From positions 20,248,001 through 20,312,000 of the forward strand of contig JAFFJZ010000004.1 of the NCBI GenBank assembly GCA_018340375.1: 64,000 nucleotides of DNA. The letters run 5' to 3'. Origin of the DNA: Gonatopus flavifemur (taxonomy: Eukaryota > Arthropoda > Insecta > Hymenoptera > Dryinidae). Both the position numbers and the translations under genes were made by a program. This document shows positions 10,173-20,673 of this stretch, one piece after another (position 1 is the stretch's first letter; each line of letters begins with the position of its first letter). Under the pieces are notes generated by a model. The model was not told the DNA's origin, did not search any database, and was given only the letters and a program-made list of their open reading frames with translations.

Positions 10173-11466
10173 AGAGGGTGGATTGATAAGTTTCCGGCCT
10201 GACCAAGAGATGGCGCCACTAGGCCTACCTTGAGGTGGCGTTCTATAGTACCATCCTTAGATAGCTTGTAGCTATAGTTTCAGTCCGATCGCCATGTCAG
10301 TTTAGTTTTGAGAGCACGCTGACCAAGACGCCTCTGTGTTTTTCGTAAAAATGGAAAAGCTGGAAAATCGTGCTGTCATCAAATACTTTTATTTGAAGGG
10401 GTTAACGCCGAAGGAAATTAAAGGAGAGATGGACTCAACATTGGGGACATCCTCCCCATCATATTCAACCGTTAAGCAGTGGGTTTCCGAGTTTAAAAAG
10501 GGTCGTGTGAGCACCTCTGATGAGCCTCGCTCAGGACGCCCCATTGAGGTCACAACTCCAGATATGATCGAAAAAATCCATCAAATAGTGCTGAAAGATC
10601 GCAGATTAAAAGTTCGTGAGATAGCTGAGACCTGTAAGATGTCATATGAACGTGTACAAAATATTTTGCACCAACATTTGTATATGGAAAAGCTCTGTGC
10701 AAGATGGGTGCCGCGTTTGCTAACAGTCGACCAAAAATTGATTCGAAAGAACATTTCTACCGCCAATTTGGCGTTGTATAAGCGTAATCCAAGCGAATTT
10801 TTGCGTCGATTCGTAACCGTTGACGAAACTTGGGTCCACCACTACACTCCTGAAACCAAAGAACAGTCTAAACAGTGGATTGGACCAGGGGAGCCAACTC
10901 CAAAGAAGGCAAAAACAATTTTTTCGGCGAACAAGGTTATGGCTACTGTTTTTTGGGATGCAAGAGGTATTATATACATTGATTACCTTGAAAAGGGTAA
11001 AACTATCACTGGTCAATACTACGCAGACTTATTGCAACGTTTGAGCCACGAAGTGAAAATTAAACGACCTCATCTGGCGAAGAAAAAAATCTTGTTTCAT
11101 CACGATAACGCACCAGCGCACACGTCAATCGTTGCGATGGCTAAAATCAACGATCTGAAGTTTGAATTAATGCCGCACCCTCCCTACTCTCCAGACCTAG
11201 CCCCGAGTGACTATTATCTGTTTCCTAACCTCAAAAAATGGCTTGACGGTAAGAGATTTGCGGACAATGAAGAAGTAATCGAAGCTGTAAATGGGTATTT
11301 TGAGGAGCTTGACGAATCAGTCTATAGAGATGGCATTACTAGACTAGAACACCGCTATGAGAAATGTATCAGCCTTGGAGGAGATTATGTTGAGAAATAA
11401 AAAAAAAAAAATTCTTAAAAACGTTGTTTCTCTTGGTCAGGCCGGAAACTTATCAATCCACCTTCG
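10173..11466 (+). mobile_element. Mariner, irritans-like, copy 1 (complete)
   Basis: This 1,294-bp element has inverted termini GAGGGTGGATTGATAAGTTT and AAACTTATCAATCCACC. TA follows the right end; the left flank reads TG where TA is expected. It has the same length as the copy at 52,427-53,720. It encodes an uninterrupted transposase and is inserted in one arm of a foldback element inside the FLVCR-type intron, in the sense orientation of that gene. Confidence 0.92.
10351..11400 (+). CDS. Mariner transposase, irritans-like, intact
   Basis: The protein is 349 residues, the usual length for irritans-type mariners. The start is the ATG at 10,351, in good AT-rich context and aligned with family N-termini; the frame extends a few codons further upstream without an ATG. 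The N-terminal half holds two helix-turn-helix regions (roughly 5-55 and 70-115) for binding the inverted termini. WVPRL at 119-123 corresponds to the linker motif WVPHEL. The catalytic triad is complete: D158 in VTVDETW, D252 in HHDNAPAH and D287 in SPDLAPSDYYLF, with exactly 34 residues between the last two (D,D34D). There is no stop or frameshift, so it could be active. It moves DNA by cut-and-paste into TA sites. Relation to Himar-type proteins is by recognition. Confidence 0.93.
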   Translation: MEKLENRAVIKYFYLKGLTPKEIKGEMDSTLGTSSPSYSTVKQWVSEFKKGRVSTSDEPRSGRPIEVTTPDMIEKIHQIVLKDRRLKVREIAETCKMSYERVQNILHQHLYMEKLCARWVPRLLTVDQKLIRKNISTANLALYKRNPSEFLRRFVTVDETWVHHYTPETKEQSKQWIGPGEPTPKKAKTIFSANKVMATVFWDARGIIYIDYLEKGKTITGQYYADLLQRLSHEVKIKRPHLAKKKILFHHDNAPAHTSIVAMAKINDLKFELMPHPPYSPDLAPSDYYLFPNLKKWLDGKRFADNEEVIEAVNGYFEELDESVYRDGITRLEHRYEKCISLGGDYVEK

Positions 11467-11469
11467 TAT

Positions 11470-12060
11470 TATTCTCATCAGTTTGGATTTTGAAAAATGA
11501 ACAGTATTTCAACAATAAAGCATCAGAAACGACTCTAAAACTGACTCAGTCCAATTAATAATTCGGTTTTATAATTGTTCAATGCTTTATTGTTAGCATA
11601 TCGTTGATGTTTCAAAATTTGGATTGACTAGGATAATTTTGAGGTTATCCCAGTATACCAAACCGCCATATCGATTTTTAGTTCGCATGAATATTTATTT
11701 AGTAGATCGCGCGCAAATAAGGTTTAATTGAACTTATTGAAGTTGCATCCCCCTGGCGGTGACATCACCAACAAGACGAAAAAAAAAACGACGTACAATT
11801 TCTCTACAATTACAGTAGGACCACCTAGTGATTCATACATAAAAGAACAGAATTGCTGCGTAATTCAACAAAAATTTGATTGAACTATTTCACTAATGTC
11901 TTATAAATTCTTGAAAACCAAGTAAATTCTTCAGAAAATCTCTAAATCATTTTGAATCTGTCTAAATCGGAATTGGAATATCCCAAAATCAAAATCTGTG
12001 GAATCTGGGGGCTAGAATTTTTCCAAATCGATTTCTACCGGATATCTAAGATTTTTTATG
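11470..12060. other. Intronic sequence; inner arm of a foldback, then unassigned
   Basis: Up to 11,757 this is the right arm of the foldback that holds mariner copy 1. From 11,758 to 12,060 no feature was recognised apart from a poly-A run near 11,780. Confidence 0.4.
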
Positions 12061-12064
12061 CAAA

Positions 12065-12265
12065 CCCTGCTTAAAAGAATCCATTGAATGTGAGGAATGA
12101 AATTTCATGAGATTTGGTCAGAACATTATCCGCGATTCAATCAGATTCATATTGAAAGAATTCATTCTTCTGACCAAGTGTCATTGAAAAATCGCTGGAT
12201 CGGATTCAATCAGAAAATTGTCCGAGATTCAATGAGAATCAATCAGATTTGGCGAGAATCACTGT
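12065..12265. mobile_element. GGTCAGAACATTG-word element, partial
   Basis: Starts CCCTGCTTAAAAGAATC and repeats GAGATTTGGTCAGAACATT and AGATTCAATGAGA. The left end is nearly the same as that of the element at 34,819-35,055. The right terminus expected for the family is missing, and a GGGGATACCAGCG element begins at 12,272. Confidence 0.5.
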
Positions 12266-12271
12266 CTTTAA

Positions 12272-14547
12272 GGGGATACCAGCGTTTGATTCGGACCTCT
12301 CTTTCTATCGTATAGGTTTTATCTTTTTCTAACCCACATAGCCCAAATGTCTCAGTAACATCTTCAAAATATTCTGCAATATTCTGGAGACATTGTAATA
12401 TTGTCAGAATATCCCAGAGATATTACTGAGACATTTGTGCTATATGGGAACCAAAGTGCTCGTATGGTGAACACTGGCATCCTCTTGAGATTTCTTGAAA
12501 CAAAGACATCCGAGAGACAGTAAAAACTGTTGCAAGAGAAATCTTTCAGACAAAGCAAAATTTTTGCTGTATATGTGCTCTCTAAATTTACTTGCAAGTC
12601 CTTGAATTCTTGGAAAAAATTGTAATCCAGCACTCTTTCAAACTCAATTCTATCTGAACTTTCTTGAATTCTCCTAGAATTTCTCTGAATCTCTCAGCCC
12701 TAGGACATAATCAAGCACGAACTGAATCCCTCTCCAGAGATCAAGAATTCAAAATTCCGGCTCTGTATAGACCTAGATGAACCTTCAAAGATTCATCCCT
12801 GAAAATTTCAAACTTTTTTATGCATTCAGTTTCGAATGTTTCAATCGGGAAAAAATACTACTAGATCAAGCCACCTAAGCGCTCGTATCCTCTCGAGGGG
12901 ATACCAGCGATCCCTTCAGATACGACCCGCCATTCGAGTATACCGACTGAGTGAACATTTTCTTGGCAAAAATACTCTGAACTGAATTCATGAAGAAGTA
13001 TGAAATTTTCAGGAATCAATCTTCAATCCTTTATCTACCACGGTACATCACCCGAAACTTGAATTTTAAAGAAACATTTTTTTCTCAATTGGTAACACAA
13101 ACTTTTTGTTCGAAATTCAAAATTCGAGCGATGTCCCCGTGTGGAAATTAATTCTTAGCGGCAGTTTGGGCCAAACTAGGCGTTCTCGTTTTATTTCCAG
13201 CCCTGTTTTGGTTACCCTTATAGGGCCTAGACAGGATTGCCACGCACTTTTCTTCAGGGCCTGCATAGTATTCCTAACTTGGGCCTATGTAGGACACCCA
13301 TGATCAAGCCAATGTAGGCGATGAAACTAGGACCTTTAAAAGGATAATAAATTGTTGAGGATATCATCAAATTGAATAAATATTGAAAATTGGGCTATCC
13401 AAGGCCCTATCTGTACCCAGACCACTTCGACTTGAGTCCAGACAGGGCCTGGAATGAGCCGATTCCAATTTCTATTCGAGTATTCCACCCAACATTACTT
13501 TGTTCATACATTATCGGACTGTATCAAAAAACAGAACAGCCCCATTCAGTCTTGAAATTAACGATACAGTGAGGTTTTTTCCGATTTTTTGACATTTTTC
13601 ACCGATAGTGTGAACACAGTAATCATGGATGAAATGTTTTTTTGGGGGCATACAGCGCAAAAAAGTCGAAATCACCAATACGATTTCAGTAAATTTGCTT
13701 TTTAAAGTAGGTTTATATTCAAGAGAGGAATTAATATGAGGGAAACGCCCTATGCAGGCTGTAGTTGGGTGCATTCAGATTTTCAAAACGGGGCAAACGT
13801 TGGAATAACAGCTTAGCCCTACATGGGTTGTATACAGGTGTGCTTAAATCAAGATCTTCGGGAGAATACGGGAAGCCTTGCAAGGCCCTATTAAGGATGT
13901 GGTTGGTGTGCCTAGATTTTTAAAACCGGGGAAAAAATTGGTAATGCAGCGTGGCCCCATATGAGCTTCATATGGGTGTCCCTGACTTAAAGAAATCAGG
14001 TTGAATATCAGCAACCCGACTAGGCCCCTTCCCATACAACAAAAGTTGCTGTGCAATCGTTGCTCTTATGTTGTTTATCAAGTTTGCGTAAAATTGCTGG
14101 GAATTTTACGCACGTGATTGAGAGCTTCATAAAACCAAGCAACTTCTTATCAACATGACAACAACTCAAGCTAAAATCTTAGATTTACAGCATATTGTTG
14201 CGCATTTGGCGACGCAACGTCCCTGTCAATTGCTTCAAACTGTTGTTGTACGTTTTCAACAATTTGCTGCATATTTGTTCAGCATTTTGCTGCTAGGGTT
14301 AGTGGCTAAGGTTAGGACATCCTAAGTTTGGATACCCAATATAAGCCCATACGGGGCCTATATTCAACACAGGACGCCCGGAAAAATTTCCACACGGGTA
14401 CCGCGATAGATAAGGGATTGAAGATTGATTCCTGAAAATTCCATACTTCTTCATGAATTCAGTTCAAAGAATTCTTGCCAAGAAGATGTTTACACAATCG
14501 GTACTCTTGTACGGAGGGTTGCATCTGCCTGAATCGCTGGTATCCCC
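12272..14547. mobile_element. TTAA-flanked GGGGATACCAGCG bracket with inner foldback
   Basis: GGGGATACCAGCG directly after TTAA (12,268-12,271) is matched by CGCTGGTATCCCC directly before TTAA (14,548-14,551). TTAA duplication is the hallmark of piggyBac-type insertion. A second GGGGATACCAGCG at 12,897 starts an arm (12,897-13,045) that pairs over about 150 bp with 14,397-14,547, so either two related insertions share the right end or the left part was duplicated. No transposase frame was found. Confidence 0.5.
13136..14398. mobile_element. CCCGTGTGGAAATT element (GGGCCTA word), nested
   Basis: The ends CCCGTGTGGAAATT and AATTTCCACACGGG are exact inverted repeats of 14 bp. The interior repeats GGGCCTA, TAGGGCC and GGCCCTAT on both strands. 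It lies between the two arms of the GGGGATACCAGCG foldback and abuts the right arm directly, so it inserted into that element. Confidence 0.6.
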
Positions 14548-14559
14548 TTAATTCACTTG

Positions 14560-15235
14560 TGTGCGAATGGCACTGCATTTACTGAATCCCTCTGAAATTG
14601 GACCCCGAAAATTGTGCTAAATTTTCTTTCTTCCGAATTTCTTTGAATTCCTTTGAATCCCTCTGAAGAGGGATGAATAACGCATAATTTTTCCCACATT
14701 GGCTGTCTCTAAATTCCCCTGAATCTCTCTAAAAACCCTCTGAATTTGCAGAGAAAAATTTCGGTCGAAAATATAGGAATTTTTATTATTCTGCTTAGTA
14801 AACTAAAAACAAGAAGGAGGAAAGAAGCTAGAAGGGTTGTAAAATGAATTTCTATATAAAAATACGGAAGATTATGATGATAACAGAAAAAGTGATAGGT
14901 GGGATTGAAATTTTGAACGCTGAACGTTAGATTTGATGAAACGTATAGTAAAATTCAGTTATTCATTCGTAATCTCCCGTACTTTTAGGTAAAAATCCAT
15001 TTTACGAATTTTCCCGTTTTAGGTTCAACAAGCAAAATAAGGAAATTAGTATATTTTTCCTCCGTCTTCTACTGTGATTTACGACCAGAAATTCTCCTCA
15101 ATTGACTTCCCTTCCAATGTTCCTGGATGTTTCTGGATTTTTATGAATTCACCCTAATCTCACTAAAAATCCTTGAATGCTTCTAAAATCTTGGACCTGA
15201 AATTTTTTTGAATTTATTTTTATTTGCGCATATGG
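14560..15235. repeat. Degenerate CTCTGAAT-word sequence
   Basis: Scattered CTCTGAAT, TCTCTAAA and CCTCTGAA words resemble the 2-kb element at 6.2-8.2 kb and the block at 55.2-55.9 kb, but no termini were recognised. Probably an old, rearranged relative. Confidence 0.4.
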
Positions 15236-15334
15236 ATCCATTTTTCTCGTTGGGATAACAATTTTTTTCATCGATTTGACCCCTTTTTTCGAAAAATGAT
15301 TCGTAATTGGTTAAATCCATCGAAAAAATGGGTC

Positions 15335-16195
15335 CATATATACCCAATGGCCCAATGATGGACCAAGCCTGGCACGAGACCTGTCGAGACTTGTCTTGAA
15401 CAATTTACCAAACTTGGCCCAGGCTTGGGAATGATAAAATCAGGAGAAGTTTGGGCCAATGGTTTTGCCAGGCCCGGTCCAATTTATTTACCAAGCATGC
15501 ACCAATGCTTCTTTGATCGCGGATATGGATGAAAAAAGTCATTGATTCATATTTCAGTTCATGACTTTCTCCCTCAGAATACCGTACATGAATTATCTTG
15601 AAACGACAGAAGAAATGTAACAAGACTGGGACAAGCTTGTATGATCATTGGAAAATTTGCGTTCTTTGATATTTCAATCAATTTTGATTCTATTGTTGAA
15701 TTATGCTCAACCTAAACTAAAAAGATCTCAATGAAATACTATTACATAAATCTTATAATGATGTGATCCCGTATGGAATCCAAAATTGGAATCCCCCGAA
15801 AAACTGATGGTTTATCTTCACGTGTATATCATCCCTAGTGAGCATAACTATCGGCCCAGGCCTGACCCAAGCCTGCCCCAGAGTAGGCAGCCTTCGCCCA
15901 AGCTTGCCCCAATAGTTATAACTTTATAAATTTATAAACATTGTGCCACTCATGTGGGCAGTATTGGCACAATTGTTCTCAACGATTGCTCGATTTTTAC
16001 ACTTGTGCCAAGCTTGTACCAAATGTAGTGACCATTTCAAAAATATTAACAAATGTACCATGACTGACTGTCCATTGGAAACAACGGGACAATCATGGAA
16101 CAATATTGGGCCAATTGTTCTCCACGGAGGTTTGTTTCTGACACTTGTGCCAACCTTGGGACAAACTTGGGTTGTTTTCAGTCTTGGCATGATGA
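15335..16195. mobile_element. CCAAGCTTGG-rich element, copy 2 (uninterrupted)
   Basis: Collinear with copy 1 at 5.44-8.52 kb: GGACCAAGCCTGGCAC and ACTTGTCTTGAACAATT near 15,360, the GATAAAATCA segment near 15,432, and CATTGGAAACAACGGGACAA near 16,073. At 16,061-16,072 the site that is filled by 2,020 bp in copy 1 is empty here (CATGACTGACTGTCC). Confidence 0.6.
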
Positions 16196-16838
16196 AATGA
16201 ATTATTTTACAACTGATTATCAGGAACATCTTCTCCTTTGTCTATTCAAATATTTCGTATCTTCGATTCTTCATTAACCCGCATATTTGAATGGGCGAAA
16301 AGAAATACAACGAAATCCGGAGCGACGCTTATGCTATCCATCTATAAAACAATTGTTCCTCATCTTATTAGTGTACAGAAAAAATTATGCCATAATACAA
16401 AACGAAGAGGGATTATTCATTTTCATACAGATATTACATTATTTACCTTTATTCTCAACAATACATAGTTTTTGTAATATTTACATGTTCAACCTCGAGA
16501 ATTGTTCTTGAAAGTAAACGATAACATCAATCCTTGAACGCTCTAAGACCTCTTCCACTCTGCTTTATGCTGCGTGAAATGATTCCAAATCAGAGTCTCA
16601 ATGATGCAGTGGTGTTGAAAATTCTCATTGCTCTTTCTCTTTTCCCGATAAGACCTCCAAAATAGCTACTTTGACCATAGAAGAGATCCATAGAATTCCA
16701 ATAGTTATTGGAAAGCAAAGAAATAGAAAAAGTTAGAGAAGAAAGAAAATGTCCATTCGATGCTATCCACCAGTTCGGCTGAAATGAAAAAAAAATGTCT
16801 ATAATAAATATAATAAAAAAGAAAAAAAATTGTTGTAG
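16196..16838. other. 3' end of the FLVCR-type intron, no feature recognised
   Basis: No repeat family from elsewhere in the window was seen. The last about 60 bp before the exon are A-rich with only short pyrimidine runs. Confidence 0.4.
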
Positions 16839-17100
16839 ATTCTTCATGACGGGATACCTGCCAGTTGGTTTCGAGTTCGCCGCGGAGTTGACGTATCCGG
16901 AACCGGAAGGTACATCAGCTGGGATTCTGAACGCCGTGACCCAAGTCTTCGGTATCGCTTTCACAAGTATTTATGGTTACGTTTTTCATTCTCTCGGAGA
17001 TTTCTGGGCGAACGTAGGACTCTGCGTGACTTTGGCGGTAGGTTCGTTGCTCACCCTCATCATACCCAACGACTTGCGAAGGCAGAACGCCAAATTTTGA
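16839..17100 (+). CDS. Flvcr: FLVCR-type transporter, terminal exon D (TM10-TM12, stop)
   Basis: Starts after TTGTTGTAG. The first base completes the glycine codon from exon C. It encodes [20 protein letters not shown] (TM10 and the following loop), then [10 protein letters not shown] leading into TM11, then [20 protein letters not shown] (TM12), and ends [10 protein letters not shown] with TGA at 17,098-17,100. The [12 protein letters not shown] and [10 protein letters not shown] motifs are the clearest FLVCR-family signatures in the window. The four exons together give 226 residues, about the C-terminal half of the protein, and the tail after DLRRQ is very short. The acceptor pyrimidine tract is weak (mostly A-rich), which is odd for an exon behind a 15-kb intron. 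Confidence 0.92.
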
Positions 17101-17196
17101 ACTGTAAGAACAAAAGAAATTGGAAAATGAATATGTGACTGTAGTCACGCGCTCACCGAAACGGATCTCTTGAACTTTTCAAGTCCGAAGTCCGAT

Positions 17197-17408
17197 CCAG
17201 TGATGCCAGATTCGAGAGCGGGACCGTTTTTACCCTCTCCATCGAGCGCTTCTCCTTTCTCCCACCATGTGGATTGAGTCGATTGAGCGAGAGAGAAAGA
17301 GTAACTATCACTCTCTCGCTCAACCGACCTAATCCTCATGGTGGGAGAAAGAGGAAGCGGTCGATGGAGAGGGTAAAAACGGTCCCGCTCTCGAATGTGG
17401 CATCACTG
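17197..17408. mobile_element. hAT-type MITE with long hairpin arms
   Basis: The ends are CAGTGATGCCA and TGGCATCACTG. The arms pair almost perfectly over about 80 bp (GAGAGCGGGACCGTTTTTAC against GTAAAAACGGTCCCGCTCTC). The 8-bp direct repeat AGTCCGAT lies at 17,189-17,196 and 17,409-17,416, as expected for hAT insertion. It begins fewer than 100 bp after the FLVCR stop codon. Confidence 0.8.
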
Positions 17409-17494
17409 AGTCCGATTAGAATTTTATAGATGCAACGGAGAGATAAATCATTCGAAATATGATGATGATGAGGTCGGGATATATATTATTTATA

Positions 17495-17677
17495 CACTGA
17501 GAGAAATTTAAATAGTCGCATCAACTATTTGAGGATCCAGTATCCACAACTATGTAAACAGTTATGGCGAAGAAAATTATTCACATAGTTGTCTTAACTA
17601 TAAAAACAGCTGGAAAGACAATAATTCAATAGTTGTTCTCTCACATAGTTGCCATGACTATAAATTTCTCTGAGGGT
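17495..17677. mobile_element. CACTGAGAGAAA miniature foldback
   Basis: Left end CACTGAGAGAAATTTA, right end TAAATTTCTCTGAGGGT. The interior repeats CATAGTTGTC and ACTATTTGA in both orientations. It shares its termini with elements at 25,569, 56,362 and 63,187. Confidence 0.65.
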
Positions 17678-18192
17678 ACTCGACGAAAAGAAGGAAATGA
17701 CAATAGTAAAAAGTGCCATTGACTGAGAACAATAATATATTTATGAATATACATACATATAAATCTACAGAAGATTCCCTGAGGAGGAAGACATTTTCTG
17801 TGACAGAGAAATCTAATTTTATCAGCTACGACAGCGATTTTTTTAGCTGTGGCAGCACAAAATTCAGTTTACTCCTCAACAAATTTTAGTATTGCATATA
17901 TAATAGTAAACAAATTCGCTACGATAGCTGTAACAAAATTGCTGTGATGGCTGATAGTTTGCTGTCACAGCGGATTCTTTTCCCCCGCCAAGTGTTGATA
18001 AAGTACAACGAAGAGAAAAAATGATAAATAATAATAAGATATATCGTTGTAGTGTTCCTCGTTTTTAGAATATAGATATATGAAGATTTTAAACGAATGT
18101 TAGGATCGATTGATCGTTATAAAGAGGTCTATGAAGATGTTACAACGATACTTGGAAATTTATTCGAGTTTAGATTTTAGAATAGGATAGGA

Positions 18193-18317
18193 CCCTGATG
18201 AAAATGAAGCGTCGAAGCGCGACCAAAGCTTAATTTAAAAGGGAATTGGAAAATTTGTCACGCCTCATTTGTTTCAATTCCCGCTTCCCGTTGTTAACTT
18301 CTGAATTTTCACCAGGG
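18193..18317. mobile_element. CCCTGATGAAAA miniature element, about 125 bp
   Basis: Starts CCCTGATGAAAATGAAGC and ends GAATTTTCACCAGGG. The inner part has GGGAATTGGAAAA against TTTCAATTCCCGC in inverse orientation. Confidence 0.5.
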
Positions 18318-19093
18318 CATCCTCTTGGAATAGAAGTCGCGGATGATATCGTGATATCAGAAATTATCGAATTGCGAATCTCGGTCTCGTTTCTAAAAAT
18401 CTTTCGACGTGAATAGAGAAAGAAAAATCCAATAACCGTGTGTGATTGAAGTTAAGTGGCTGATCGATGGCACGTTCGATCGCACATACGCGCAATGATA
18501 GAAGTGTGAAAAATATGTATATGAAACCAGAAGCCTCTGATTAAATTTACAGCAATATCAATATGACCCTGAGTTTTATACTCTGGCATCGCGTTTCATG
18601 AAGTTGAGGGTATTGTGTAATCTTCAATAATGTTTCACGCGAAATGAGTACAGAAATTTTTATTCTATAATAATCAGAGTTATGAGTTATTCGATCTAGA
18701 AAATTGTACGATACGAGGGAAATCCTAGCAATTTATCGTTTCTGATATCAAGATAAAATATCCTACAATGCGATTGAGGTATATACATTGTTCGACGTAA
18801 TATAGAAAAACCTAGAACTTAAGAAAAGAGACACGAAACCGACAATACCCTGATCCCTGCCCCCACCCCAACCCCATACCCAGATATTTCAATGTGCTTG
18901 CGTTTTTGCGGTGAAAGAAATTTATGAAACCCACGCAACGACGATACAAAATACAAGAAAAACAACACAAATATTTTTTTAAATGTACAACAACGCACAT
19001 TCGGTTGATTCAATCATTGATTTTATTAATTTAGATGATTTTTTACACCGCGATAATTGAATCAATTGAATCCTTATCGATTCGACATATCCA

Positions 19094-19099
19094 AATAAA
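19094..19099 (+). promoter_or_regulatory. Candidate poly-A signal AATAAA
   Basis: AATAAA followed about 20 bp later by T- and GT-rich sequence (TTTTTTTATAATGTGTGC). The first good candidate after the FLVCR-type stop codon. Confidence 0.35.
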
Positions 19100-19834
19100 T
19101 GCATAATATTTTTTTATAATGTGTGCATTTTAGTGCCAATGTTGGGAAGAAAAGATGTTCTTGAAGTTTGAATCGTTTGTAGAAACGAAAAACAAAAAAT
19201 CTAATGAACCCTCGTTATTTTGGGAGTGAAAAAACATCGTTTGAAGAATGTACTGCAAAATTTTCGGTCCCCAACAGCTGAGAATAGTGTGTTGTTCAAG
19301 CACTAATTATTCGTTTCAATGAACACTTCAAACTTCAGCAATACGAGAAAAGATGATTTATGAAAATGTAACAGGGATAGCTGCCAGATTCGTATGCTTT
19401 TTTGCGATTCATTTCGATTCGATCGAATTTTGAAAAATTAATTCTTCCAACGATGCAGAAGACACAGGATGCATTGCGGTTCGATCTCTGTTACATTCTT
19501 CAAGATTCCTTCTTTTGAAATTTCGCTGTCGTCCCTTCCTACGAGGACAGAAGAAAGAAAAACTGATGTAAAGAATTTTGAAACCCAAAGGACGGTATTT
19601 CAAACGTTTCGACCGATGGCTGAACAAAGAATGTTCGAAGACAGTTCCTCGAGAGTTGATATCGTTACGTATTGTTCAGGGTTTTTTTTGCATATATACC
19701 AGGTGTGTTTATCAAATAATAGGGTGATAGGGAAAAGTAGTGGTTCCATCAACAAATTAAATTCGAGCCAAAGTGAGGGGCCGATGATTTTCAATTTTCA
19801 TAAGAGTGAGAATTTTTTATTTCATCGTTGCTTA

Positions 19835-19957
19835 GAGAATCTCATTGAAACGATTGATTCTCGTCGATTCCGATGCATAAAACTGATTGAAACCCATCGA
19901 GAATCAATTTTTAATGGGTTTGAATCGGTTTTCTGCATCGGAATCAATGAGATTCTT
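19835..19957. repeat. Hairpin, about 55-bp arms
   Basis: AGAATCTCATTGA, GATTCCGATGCA and GATTGAAACCCAT are mirrored by ATGGGTTTGAATC, TGCATCGGAATC and TCAATGAGATTCT, with a loop near 19,899-19,913. Probably a small MITE relic, just upstream of the CCCGTACAGC foldback. Confidence 0.6.
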
Positions 19958-20041
19958 CAAGCAGGGATCCCTAACAGCACAGCCATCGATTTCCACGTTG
20001 CGTCTTCGTGAACTCTACGTGGATAAATGGTGGACGTGGAT

Positions 20042-20673
20042 CCCGTACAGCACAACCACCGATCCTTCACCTAGGAATTCGGTGGGCTGGAGGTGGAGAA
20101 TTGGTGGAGAAATAAAGGAGAGTCTCCGTTGAGGCAACGGAGAAACCACGGAGAAATGTCCGCCCCCTGTGTTTTCGATATAATTCATATTGGTGCCTTT
20201 ACATAACCAAATCCGAATGTATAAATTCACGAATTTAACCCTTCAAGTACACACAGGGGTGCAAATTCGCACCAACCATTTGAAGATTTTCAAAAATTCA
20301 TTTTATTCTCGGGTTTTTTTCACTGATCATATGGAATATTTGTGAATTTCCTTCCATACCACGTTGATCTGCACAGTTTTCCCTTCAAGTTGAAAAAAAG
20401 TAAGGTCAAATTGGTCGAACAGAAACCGAGTTATTAATCGGTCAAGTTGCGTGGTGCGAATTTGCACCTGTGTGTACTCCGAAGGTGTGAAAGGATGTGT
20501 GTACTTGGAGGGTTAAGTTTGATTGAAAATACAAAGGGCGGACATTTCTCCGTCGCCTCAACGGAGACTCTCCCTTATTTCTCCCTTATTTCCACGGCTC
20601 CCATTTCTCCATCAATTCCCCACCTCCAGTCCACCCACGTCCTAGGTGGAGGATCGGTGGTTGTGCTGTACGG
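20042..20673. mobile_element. CCCGTACAGC foldback, copy a
   Basis: Left end CCCGTACAGCACAACCACCG, right end CGGTGGTTGTGCTGTACGG. The arms are about 130-150 bp and include GGTGGAGAA, GTTGAGGCAACGG and TTATTTCTCCC. A TTAA-type MITE (20,239-20,512) sits between the arms. A more diverged layer of the same style (CCTAACAGCACAGCC at about 19,970; GTGGAAACAACGCGACG at about 20,809) surrounds it. Confidence 0.7.
20239..20512. mobile_element. TTAA-type (piggyBac-like) MITE
   Basis: TTAA at 20,235-20,238 and 20,513-20,516 flank ends CCCTTCAAGTACACACA and TGTGTGTACTTGGAGGG. A second inner match is GGTGCAAATTCGCACCA against TGGTGCGAATTTGCACC. 274 bp, non-coding, nested in the loop of the CCCGTACAGC foldback. 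Confidence 0.75.

Larger units (their letters stand above)
8978..11757. mobile_element. Foldback element carrying mariner copy 1
   Basis: The termini CCAGGGGTATGCAACTTCA (8,978) and TGAAGTTGCATCCCCCTGG (ends 11,757) are inverted repeats with one mismatch. Inner inverted matches include AATGGCGGTCTGGTATA near 10,139 against TATACCAAACCGCCAT near 11,654, and AGTTTGGATTTTGAAAAAT near 11,479 against TTTCAAAATTTGGATTGAC near 11,610. The word GTTTAGTAA recurs throughout on both strands. Mariner copy 1 interrupts one arm. Confidence 0.5.
1835..16838 (+). other. 15,004-bp terminal intron of the FLVCR-type gene
   Basis: The intron is bounded by GTAAGT and TTGTTGTAG, and the reading frame joins exactly across it. 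The two preceding introns are 61 and 68 bp, so this one has expanded about 200-fold. Almost all of the expansion that can be explained is mobile or tandem DNA: foldbacks, a 122-bp tandem array, two copies of a CCAAGCTTGG-rich element, a 2-kb CTCTGAAT element and an intact mariner. No other exon was recognised inside it. Confidence 0.85.
17101..19115 (+). other. Probable 3'UTR of the FLVCR-type gene
   Basis: No coding frame of interest follows the stop codon. The first AATAAA with a GT-rich downstream element is at 19,094-19,099, giving a possible 3'UTR of about 2 kb. It contains a hAT-type hairpin, a CACTGAGAGAAA element and a CCCTGATGAAAA element, listed separately. Transcript data would be needed to fix the end. 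Confidence 0.4.

Noticed and set aside
1..17100. Reading the FLVCR name as a viral insertion
   Set aside because: FLVCR is a cellular transporter family; no retroviral gene or LTR is seen in the window.
19835..19957. Possible microRNA precursor
   Set aside because: Arms of about 55 bp match along their whole length and it sits among MITEs; more likely a foldback relic.
19469..20011. 180-codon open frame on the plus strand
   Set aside because: It crosses a 55-bp-arm hairpin and enters the CCCGTACAGC foldback zone; no domain or conserved motif.
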